From contig NW_015622546.1 in the NCBI RefSeq assembly GCF_000835495.1, positions 3,900,955 to 3,964,954 on the forward strand: 64,000 nucleotides of DNA, read 5' to 3'. Positions 55,255-64,000 of this stretch are shown piece after piece. The first letter of the stretch is position 1. The number at the start of each line of letters is the position of its first letter. The notes under the pieces are model-generated. The model searched no databases and was not told where the DNA came from. It saw nothing but the letters and a program-made list of their open reading frames with translations. The position numbers and the translations under genes were made by a program. This DNA comes from Cladophialophora immunda (lineage: Eukaryota > Ascomycota > Eurotiomycetes > Chaetothyriales > Herpotrichiellaceae).

Positions 55255-56811
55255 TCAAACGCGCAAGGTAACAAACTGCCCGACTCCGGGAATGCCATTG
55301 GCAACCACATACACCACATACGGTCCAGGGGCAAGTTTGATCCCTTCTGGCATGCACGCCTCAACTCTCCTTCGACCGTCGCTCAAGCTCTCGCAACCGT
55401 TGTTCTCGAGGTACAGCATCACCTGGCCCATGTGGACTGAGTGTGTGACGAAGCCTCCACTGTAGAGAACAATGTCGAGCGTCTCGGTCTCGTCCACGGT
55501 GCTGAATTCAATGCTAAATCTTGCACCAGACGCCAGGGTATATGTCGAGAGGCTGATGTTCCTGGGTCTTCGAGATGCCTTGCCACCCCGTAAATATGGC
55601 GGCGTCCAAATCTCCATCCTGAATTCCGTGGGAAAGGCCTTGTACTGATTATGGATTTCAACATGCTGCAGCGTGACTGGCATTTCATTTGGATTGCTCC
55701 CGGCGATGAGCACTGTTCCATCCAGGAGTAGGAAGGCGACAGAGTGATAAAGCCTGGCAATTGAGGTTCTTCCAGATACAGTCCAGGTATACGATCTCGG
55801 ATTATAGACTAGGGCTTCCAAGGCCGGGTCGGTCGCCAGTCCAAATCCTTGTGCGCCTATATGACAGCCGTTGATCCAGAGCACAGTGCCATCGAGCAGT
55901 AGGATCCCTTCTACCATTCCCCGAGGCCCTAGCATCCCGGTCATCTGCCACCGAGGATTCTGGCTCATAGGTTTCAACCTTCCGCAGCTTGATTCGCACC
56001 CGCTGTCAATCGCTTGTGTTTGTCCCCCACCGCAAATCATGATTTCAGGCTTGTAGTCGTTCCCTGGGTGCAGTGGTAACATGACGCTGCCGCCGGTGTT
56101 GGGATAGGTTCGGTGCAGCCCAGGCATAACGGGCATCTTCCTGATGGTTTCGTTGGCAGCCACGTCAAAGATCTCGGAGGAGGTGTCCGAGAAAATGAAG
56201 AGCGAGCCGTCGGGCATAAGGTGCAGGAAGGGGTACATCTAGTACGGCATTGTGTTGATCAAGATATCCATCGGTATATTTTCGCCTTCGCTGACACCGT
56301 TCGTATCAAGAATCTCGTAGGTGGGGTTATTGTTGCTGAAGTTGTTCTGGGTTTGTCCGTTCAAACTGCCCGCTGCCACGAAAACGGTGCCATCCGCCAG
56401 GGTCTGTGCGGATGCATACCATCTGTTGGAGGCCAGCTTATTGCCGGGCTCTTTCCATTGATAGTTGCCATCTTCATCTCCAATGTACCGAATCGCATCA
56501 AACCCATCCTCGACTGTTGGATCGAGCCAGAGCAAGGGAGCGTTCCCACCGACGGTGATAAGCCGGCCATCCGCCAGAAAGGTCCCGCCGCAGCAAAAGG
56601 GGTTTGTCGCGACAGACAGTGGAGTAAGATGGTGCGTATCGGGATCGTAGAGCGCGGAATATGCCCAACGATTGTTCGGCAGTCGCAGTTCTGAGTAGTC
56701 TTCAACTTTGTCCAGAAACAATACTTTGCCTGAGGGAGGTAAGACAGCAGCGTGCATGACAGGCACTCCGGAGCGTGCGACAACGCTGAAATGACTGTTA
56801 GCGATGTTCAT
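55255..56811 (-). pseudogene. Glyoxal oxidase (galactose-oxidase-like) interrupted by one in-frame TAG
   Basis: A single frame runs from an ATG at 56811 to the stop at 55255, broken only by TAG at 56239-56241 between ILINTMPY and MYPFLHLMPDG. Relatives have an aromatic residue there (PYYMYPF), so one base change from a Tyr codon explains it. The halves are 190 and 327 aa. Copper-radical residues seem intact: Cys in NPFCCGGTFLADGR, Tyr in NRWYASAQTLADG, the Tyr-His pair in ARLYHSVAFLLLDG, and His in THSVHMGQVML. The N-terminus (MNIANSHFSVVARSGVPVMH) enters the catalytic domain at once, with no signal peptide. Only 148 bp separate it from the stop of the upstream gene, so a secretion exon hardly fits. 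These enzymes normally oxidise aldehydes extracellularly, making H2O2. A recent pseudogene is most likely; readthrough or sequence error are alternatives. Confidence 0.82.
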
Positions 56812-56959
56812 TGGTAAGATATTGGTGTATCGTAACCCGGTGAATCCGGCGACGAGGGAAGAGTTGGTCGCAAGAGTCTCGGAGAAGAATGGTGGCCTCT
56901 AGTCGACTGGAAGCGTTGGAAGGCGCACCTCACAATCTCGAAATGCTTTCCGGACGCGA
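56812..56959. other. Short spacer with open frame but no ATG
   Basis: The glyoxal oxidase frame stays open upstream of its ATG for about 29 codons to a TAG near 56900, without another ATG. It may be a remnant of lost coding sequence. Confidence 0.4.
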
Positions 56960-58102
56960 TCATCCTCCTTTCCAAAGGCCCCAAACGCCCATCAAGTCAC
57001 CAACTCGATCCTTGACCACCTCAACCACCTGCTCTCCGGACTCGTTAGGTCTCCTGCTCTCTTTGACTCGCCCGAACCCGTCATGCGCTACAACGATACA
57101 ATCGAGAGCTGCCTCCAGTGTCCTCGCTAGTGATTCATGCCCAGAGTAAAGCCTCAAAGTCTCACCGCTTGAGCCAACAAAGGTAGACTCTAGTTGGATT
57201 GTGGCATGGACCTTCCTGGCTTTTGCTCCCTCCTGACGCGATTGGAGGTCATACGCTGCCCCGATCTCGAGAGCAACTTCTACAAGGACAAGGACATCTC
57301 TTGATATCCGCGAAATCTGCGTAGTGTTCCTCATCATATCCCCGAGCAGCGCGTTGCTTTGAACGAGGCCACTCCGACGATGCGTGGCTGACACTGTCTG
57401 GGCCAAACCCTGGATCAAGACGATATCTCTGGGTAGGGCGCGTCTGTATAGCTCCGCAGGAGTCGTCTTATTGGTCACATGAGCCCTTTGGAAGAGATCT
57501 TGACTGATCTCCCCTAAGCTTTCTGCCAATCCCGCGAGGTCGAAATATTGTAAGAGTCGCACAGGCTTGAGGAGCTCAATCGCGGCTTGAGAATCAGAGA
57601 TAGTGTTTGCCAGAAGAACATGGAGCATTGGAATAGTTTGAGAGGTATGAGGAGTCACGATGTATACATTCGGCGATACGGTTGAAGTCGCGGAGACTCG
57701 TACCTGGGAGCTGAGGAGTGCGGCGGCAAGAGTTTGTAAGATCAACGATCTCTGATTCCTCATGATGCGGTCAGTTGTTCTCTGTCTGAGCTTCTCAAGG
57801 GCCATCTCAGAGCATCAACCCATGCACATTACTGTTAATAGGCCATGCAGTTGAGCACATACCTTTCTTCTAGGTGAATTATCCCCCTCTTTATCAGTCG
57901 ACCCAATTCCAATGACCCTTCCGCCTCTCCACAAAGAGCCAAATGACGTGTCGAGGCCTTCAATTTGGAGACCCATCATCTCACTTGCCGGTAGACTTTC
58001 TCCCAGCTTCAGGTCCCTTGAATAGGCACCACCTCCCTCCACATCTAGGAGCATAGATGCTCGGACTGGCTCGACAAGAGTTGAAAGCGCCGCATCCACC
58101 AT
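56960..58102 (-). CDS. Hypothetical protein, possible degenerate RecA/Rad51-like fold
   Basis: Two exons, 57863-58102 and 56960-57805, joined in phase 0 across a 57-nt intron, give 361 aa. I do not recognise the family. Near residue 60 is GSLWRGGRVIGIGSTDKEGD, which sits where a RecA-like protein has GGxxxEIxGxxxxGK, but there is no GK[T/S], so ATP binding is unlikely. A basic segment (KLRQRTTDRIMRNQRSL) leads into LQTLAAALLSSQVRVSATST, then NVYIVTPHTSQTIPMLHVLL, and a late strand-like VLVLVEVALEIGA. This helix-strand order would suit a diverged Rad51-paralogue-type domain, but that is a weak guess. The second exon alone opens with an ATG, so a shorter product from 57805 is possible. Confidence 0.65.
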
Positions 58103-58563
58103 CGTGAGAGACCTGCGTCAATGGGGGGTATGGAGAGACGGACTGATCGCGAACCGTCATCGGGGGACGGTGACTTTTTTTATAGAGTTCGGGATCAGTT
58201 TCGAAGTCAGGAAGGGTCACAGAGAGGACAATGAACGGGACAGAATCCAGGTGTCACGATGTCGCTGTTCAAATGACGTGTATATCGTCATTCGATTTCT
58301 ATAAATCTCACAAACCGACAGCAGAGTACGGACTGGTCCCGCCCTCGTCGGGTTTACATCTTAAATGAGTCTTCAAATCCATCCACTTGATTGAATTTTC
58401 ACCATAGAGACAGTATCTCGCAGAAACTCTCGGCGAGTCTAACTTGGAACAAACAACCAAACACAATAGAAACAACAGGGAACGCTCATTTTGCACAACT
58501 CATGGCCAGCAAAGCCATTGCCCAGTAATGTACAATCCAGAGTTTTCTCATTACTACAATCCA
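58103..58563. other. Intergenic region
   Basis: Promoter of the 361-aa gene and 3' flank of EFR3. No gene seen. Confidence 0.6.
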
Positions 58564-61500
58564 TCAATAAGGAGGCCGTATGAGCCGGCCGGTTCGGTTT
58601 TCCTTCTGCATATCCCCTGCTGCCTCTGCTATAGGGATAGGAATGGCCGCCAACAGTGATCCCAAATCGAACTTCTCATTCGGAGATGAAGATAGTGGCG
58701 TCGCACCCTTGCGGCTTGTTGGCCGGGACGTCTTCCGGAGGCTTTGTTTTTCTCGCGCTGGTGACGTTGAATACGTTTTACCTGTGATTTTTCGTGACTT
58801 CGGGCTTTCTGGCACGGCCGAGACGGCTGTTTCCGGCGAACTCTCTGCAGGTCGCGCTGGTGAAGCGTCACGGGGCCAGGTACCAGGAAGGTTGAGCGTT
58901 GACGGGATCTTTGGCACCGGCGGGACGTTCGTATCCGTACGAGGATCAACTGTAACACTCGGTAGCGTTGTTTGGTCATGGTATGTCGCATCTCTCTGGT
59001 CCGCCATCTTGGGATTGCCCGAGGATGACGTCTGTGGCCTCGGCGGACTGCTATCGAGAGGTTGCTCGGTTGGATCACCAGCGGCTGCGACGTCGAGGAA
59101 GGATGGATTACGGTCGTCAGCCTCATCCCAACTAAGCATGCTGCTGCTTCCGCTGCTTCCTGTACTCCTGCGCGAACCAGCCTGCGGTCTCCGCAGGGGA
59201 CTCTGCCGCCTTCCTGTAACGCCGTATCCGGACAGCGCTCTTTTCAAGTCAGTGACCCTGACCGTCGACTCTCTGCTGGACGTGGTCGGGACCCTTGCAG
59301 GTGAACCAGTGGCGCTCGCCCTTCGGACTTGAGTGAGGCTTCCTAATCCGCCCGTCAGGCCATAAGTTGGGGTTGTGGTGCCGTTTGCCGTCGCAGTTGA
59401 CTCTTTCCCATTCACAGAGCCGAACGGACGAGCAGCCCCATTGACGCCAAGGTGCTGTTTAGGGATAGAAGATGCCCCCGTTCGAGATCCTGTGACAGAT
59501 GCCGCACTTTCCTTTTCAACCGCAGCAATGCATGCTTCTCTGCTCCACCCTGCAGCCATCTCATCTTTGACCTTCTGCGGAAGCTGATCCTCTCTGGACG
59601 CCTTCGGTTGAGGAGCGGCTCCGTAACCGTAACCAAATCCAAGAGTCGGAACAGAGAAGACTCTTCCAGGCGAATTTGGGGCAGAGGTTGGCGGTGTGAG
59701 CAAAGCGTTGTCGTATGCAGTCGCTATTTCCTCCACAATGTTTACAACCGACAGGAACGGCTTGATGGTTTCGACGGCTTCTTCATTGTAGATTGGGGTC
59801 TTCTCCGTCTCCTTTCGAAGATGTCTGATGTCCTCGACAGACAGCGCTGGAAATTTGACCTTGTCGAGCCAAATTCCAAACCGTTTCCTCCGAGAGATTT
59901 CGGCGTTGATTTCATGACCAGGTGGACTTGTCTCAAAGTCAAAATTGTCCGCGATAGTCCACAGATAGCCATGCACAACACTTCCCACATTGACTCTTCC
60001 TGAGGTGGAGACAACTTCCCCATTGAGAGCTGTTTCCTGGAGTCTGAGTATCATAGGCAATCCACTGCGGATCGCATTAACTCCGAGCCTTTCAACCAAT
60101 TTGGTTAGGAGGAGGTACAGAAGAAGGAGGTTCGTTTCGTTTTCGACATCGTCCAGGATACTGTCGTAAACAGCGAGATGTAAGAGAGCAAGAAAATTGG
60201 ATCTTGTAGGTTTGTTTTCTTTGCGAGATGCGTTGGAAACGGCCCTCTTGGCCACACCATTCTCGCCCTGATATTTCTTGGACTGCGTCTGCTTTCGATT
60301 GCCATCTCGGGGTAGAAGCAAGTCGCTCTTGTTGGTTTCGAGCTTGAGCCAAGCCAACAGCGCGTCGACGTATGCAAATCTCACTTCTTTGTCTTCGTCT
60401 TTAAGGAGCCACTGAGTGCCTTCCCACACTTGCACTCCGACTCGTGCACGTGCTTCGATGGGCGCACCCATGGCGCTTCGCCTGCTATTGGCGCGAACCA
60501 AGATTTCTTTGATGACTCGGCAAGCAGTGACCCGCGCCGTTGCAAACGAAAAGAATGTAGAGGTGTTGGCGTCTTCATGTATGTTCGCAGACTCTGCAAT
60601 CGCTTTCGTTGCGGCTGCTGGGTCGTTGATAGCAGCTGCCGATGTCGGGACTTCAGACTGGGGTGATGGTTTCAGCCGCGCCAGAATTGCTGTCAGCATG
60701 TCGCTGATCTGGTCTGTGTAGTAGATGTGGTTGGAAAGAGACGCGATGCATTTTTGTAGTCTCTCGAGCAATTCTTGCCGGACGGGCGATGCTGTCAACT
60801 CTTTGGAGAGCGTCCGGGACATCTTGTTGTCGGTCAAGACTGAACTTGGATCGAATGCTTCCTTGGCTTCTCGATAGAACCCGAGAGTATCCTCTCGATG
60901 TGGCTGCGTGACGCGAGCGTTGGGTCCACCAAGCTGGAGGAGAACTAGCATGTGCTGGATGAAACCGAGTAGAACATCCATGACGCTTAATCCGATGAGA
61001 TTGACAGGCGAACTGAGAAGCCAATCGATCATGGTTGTGAGGACCAGCTGTTTCTCCAGGACCCCCTCCGCCATGGGGCTTCTAACCAGAGTTTCCATGG
61101 CTGTGACAACGATAATGAAACGATCTTGTACAGGTGTCCATCGCGCAATTGCTTCAAACAGAGACGTCGCCCAGTTGCCGGTTCTTGATGTTTCCGGCGT
61201 GACTTTGGGCGGATTTTTTGAGGCAATGAATTTCAGGGTCAAAGCTGTTGCCAACCTTGTTTGACCCCTTGTACTTCCAATGCCTACAGAGAAGATTTGT
61301 TTCAGGCATCTCAATGCCAGAGCTCTAACCTCCTCTTCGGCGACCTTGTCCGCACCCGCAGTGGTCTCCACGGCGGCAGCAGGATCGCCATCAATGGTGT
61401 CGACGGTTGTGACTGTGGCAATACTCATACGCCTCCTCCTGGCGGTCTCGTCGTCCATCCTCTCGCTTGTCTTTGCCCGCTGCTGCAATGTTGACAGTAT

Positions 61501-62220
61501 ATTCTCTTCTTCCAGCGACATATTCTCCAGGATCACAGGCATGACCAGGTTCAGTTGTCGACTGGAGTCCACAGCCAAAGCGTCAGAGGCCACGACGGCC
61601 CGAATGGCGCGGAGACCGATTTTCCGCCATCTAAGAGAGAGTGGGATGGAGTCTCCTTGTTTTCTGTCCGAGGGTTTCGTTTTTAAGGCAAACCCAGTGT
61701 AGTGCTGGACGAGGGAGACATATTGCTGAGCACGCTGCTGATCGGCCGTGAGAGAGGCGACGTCCACGTATTTGCAATAGGCTTCAAATGTAGGAATAGA
61801 GTCTTCCACCATGTTTACGTCTTTCGAACGTAGGACAGAATCGAGGATAGTGAGAACGGATCTGGAATAAAGAGACAGGTCGCGGGGGGCTTTCTCGATG
61901 ATGGCAGCGAGAATCTGAAGGGTCACCTGGACATTGCTGCAGCTTGATTAGCAACGATAGTGGTAGAGACATTGTGATGCGCACCCGAGCCTTCCTTTCC
62001 AGACGTCGCCGGCGTTCTTCTTCTCGAGGAATGCGCCGACTTTCTGCAGCTTGTTGCGGCGAGTGGAGGCATAATAGAGCAGGTAGCTGAGCTCGGAGGA
62101 CATGGGCTTGACTTCCTGAACATTCTTCTGGTATTTGGGATAGCATTTCAGGACAAGGACTTGGTGTTTGGGGCGGCATTTCTGCTTCGCGCTGTGAATA
62201 GGGTTGAGTAGGGAGCTCAT
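58564..62220 (-). CDS. EFR3: Plasma membrane PI4-kinase scaffold Efr3
   Basis: Two exons, 61985-62220 and 58564-61936, give 1202 aa. Exon 1 starts MSSLLNPIHSAKQKCRPKHQ, a basic, Cys-containing patch suited to membrane contact, then PMSSELSYLLYYASTRRNKL, characteristic of Efr3. The junction rebuilds VWKGRLGNVQVTLQILAAII. An all-helical ARM/HEAT-like region follows (FEAYCKYVDVASLTADQQRA; ALRCLKQIFSVGIGSTRGQT). A long Ser/Thr/Pro-rich tail from about 870 contains KRALSGYGVTGRRQSPLRRP and many basic-Ser patches that could be phosphorylated. In yeast, Efr3 anchors Ypp1 and the PI4-kinase Stt4 at the plasma membrane to make PI4P; role inferred from the family. The frame is uninterrupted for more than 1100 codons. 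Confidence 0.93.
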
Positions 62221-63813
62221 GGCGACGGTGGCAAACGTCGGAGTGGGAGATTGACGGAGCTCTCATGGGGGGTTTGTTGGACCAAATTGTCACCGGATAT
62301 CGCGTAGCATGATGACGGGACAGTGGGATGGACGTTGTGGGAGCATCTTGGTGAGACCTGGATGTGAACACGGAGGCGGGCCAGTCGATGCCAAAGCGAA
62401 AGCGAAATCTTCTGCAAGATGACGACGAGGTTTAACGAGGTTTCCCCGAACGGCCAGGGAAGGTCGCTGCGAGCCACGGCGCAGTCTGGTGCCCAGTGTT
62501 TGCTCCACCACTACCGAGTACTGTGGAATCACCAGATACACAGAGAGCGACCTCGCTCGCTCGCTACCTATCTCCTTGAAGCTGTTCAGGTGGACTCAGA
62601 TTCTTCTCCACGCGGCATCTCCATTCCAGACCGTCAATGGAACATCTCTTCCGTTCCCATCGCTCGGACTGCAACCTCTCCACGGATGATCCCATCCCGC
62701 CTCTGCATAACCACGAATGCACTTTGAATGCAGTCTGCTGCACGTGGCTTTGTGCAACCACTGGGAATGTTATGCGAGAGCAACCTCTCTCCAAATCCCC
62801 AGTACCCTTGCTCAAACCTCAATCCCATGTGGACTCTCTGGCGCGCTCCTTCTTCATCCGCGTTTTTGATGTATACCGGATGGAGCGCTAGGCTAGTCGT
62901 TGCACTCTGCCTTGCCGATGCAATTGCTGTCGCAAAAGATGGATGGGACGTTGAATGCTTGACTTATCTACGTAAGTGGAAAAGGCAAAGAAAGACGCAG
63001 AAAACCCCACTGTCTGCTCTGAGAAGGACACGGTCGGCTGTCGTTATGATAAAGTCCACCACACCTTATAGGACGCGATTCTAGACGAGCAAGATCGTGT
63101 GAAGGTGAAGGTGTCTTGCTGGACTATATACGCCTGCATTGCCCCAACAGGAGGCGAGCACTGGGCATCCGTGGGAGAGCCTTTCGAACCCGGAAATGAA
63201 GTAAGACGTCCTTACGCTGGTTACGGGACTCTGGGAATGTTGCTATGGAGTAGCTTCATGGAATAATGCCGCAATATTCGGCTTATCGCCAGCCTCCCAG
63301 GACACCAAGGGAAAAAAAGAGACTGGCCCTGGGAAATCCGGATGGTTTGCACAGCATTGGCCATTGATTACCACGTGTCTTTTTCATCTTCTATGCCGAA
63401 GTCTATCTAACCCCCAAGATACTACAGATTCGTTGAGCAGGCTCATAGATTCCAGTCAGAGATCCGGGCAACCGTCTCATGAGTGAAAGGGCAGTGATCG
63501 AATATCAGGCAGAGGTGACAAGAAGAAAGGGACAGCTTGCTCCTGCTCCCTGCTTGCTACAGCTGTTATACAAATCACATCATCAATCCCTCTGGTTTCA
63601 TTGAAAGCATCCAAATCTTACCGGCACTTCGCGAACACGTCACCGTCACCTCTTTGTTTGCTTGTGTGTTCTCACTTGTGTAAAGGTAGCTATCATAGGT
63701 GGGTTGCTATTCTATTTGATTCTTCTAAGTGACAGGATCAATCACCAGTATGTCGCTGGTTGTGGATATCAATCAACATTCACGCACGATCTTCACGTCT
63801 GCCTCCTCCATGG

Positions 63814-63820
63814 TATAAAT
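63814..63820 (+). promoter_or_regulatory. TATA box (TATAAAT) of the right-edge gene
   Basis: A clean TATA match 159 bp before the ATG at 63973, followed by a CA/CT-rich leader without an intervening ATG. This is typical of a well-expressed fungal gene. Confidence 0.5.
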
Positions 63821-63927
63821 ATCTCCTTCCACTGCTTCAGAGCCCTTCTCTCTAACAACAACACAACAATTTCGCTTTCGCTTGCAACAGTCCACAGTCG
63901 AGACTCTTGTCAACAATCGCCAATACC

Positions 63928-63950
63928 ATCAACATCAACATCAACATCAA
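63928..63950 (+). repeat. ATCAAC hexanucleotide repeat in a 5' leader
   Basis: Nearly four units of ATCAAC, 23 bp before the right-edge start codon; CAA-rich unstructured leaders are common upstream of highly translated fungal genes. Confidence 0.65.
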
Positions 63951-63972
63951 TACCACTGCAGACGTCTTCAGA

Positions 63973-64000
63973 ATGCAGTCCAAGATGATGCTCACTGTTG
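63973..64000 (+). CDS. 5' end of a gene leaving the window, probably secreted protein
   Basis: Only nine codons are visible, MQSKMMLTV, after a TATA box and an ATG-free leader. Lys followed by hydrophobic residues fits the start of a signal peptide, but this is too short to assign. The frame is open to the window edge. Confidence 0.45.

Larger units (their letters stand above)
62221..63972. other. Divergent intergenic region, 1.75 kb
   Basis: Upstream of EFR3 (-) and of the gene entering at the right edge (+). Open frames at 62217-63084 have no recognisable motif. It contains the TATA box at 63814 and an ATCAAC repeat just before the right-edge ATG. Confidence 0.55.

Overview
The window is nuclear DNA of a filamentous ascomycete (Pezizomycotina). 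Genes are closely packed on both strands and interrupted by short introns of about 45-100 nt, almost all GT-AG with CTRAY-like branch points. Every recognisable product is a fungal type. A BYS1-type secreted protein, a P450 next to a Zn2Cys6 regulator, and Fat1 plus a PTS2 thiolase would suit Eurotiomycetes such as Chaetothyriales, but that placement is weak inference. I saw no tRNA, rRNA, CRISPR array or transposon. All spliced models were assembled by eye. Each sums to a multiple of three and rebuilds the expected family motifs across its junctions.

0-20 kb: a Rogdi/Rav2-like V-ATPase assembly factor; an unrecognised 559-aa protein; a divergent pair for fatty-acid breakdown (Fat1 acyl-CoA synthetase ending in a PTS1, and a PTS2 3-ketoacyl-CoA thiolase) around a 1.3-kb promoter with three CCTCGG cores; a six-exon cupin gene; an intracellular GH1 beta-glucosidase; a sucrose-type (SUT) transporter; the 87-aa V-ATPase subunit f; and succinyl-CoA ligase alpha with a GC-AG intron.

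20-27 kb: the most system-like part. An inositol-type MFS sugar transporter is divergent from a Zn2Cys6/Fungal_trans_2 regulator, which is followed by a single-exon P450. The zinc-cluster domain becomes visible only after splicing two small 5' exons.

27-51 kb: mainly housekeeping. ELP3, a Met8/SUMT-type siroheme synthase (MET1), an SDR, a CAP10-type glycosyltransferase, PP2A scaffold subunit A, cytosolic PheRS beta, ribosomal protein uS3, a divergent DED1/DDX3-like helicase and an APC-family permease. The last three are separated by gaps of more than 2 kb.

51-64 kb: a BYS1-family secreted protein whose first AUG after a TATA box opens a hydrophobic leader peptide; a coiled-coil hypothetical; a glyoxal oxidase cut by one in-frame TAG and lacking a signal peptide although its active-site residues remain; an unrecognised 361-aa protein; the plasma-membrane PI4-kinase scaffold EFR3; and the first codons of a gene leaving the right edge.

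Main second-look items: the transporter-regulator-P450 group, the interrupted glyoxal oxidase, the coding potential of the BYS1 leader, the CCTCGG-bearing bidirectional promoter, and the altered motifs of the helicase.
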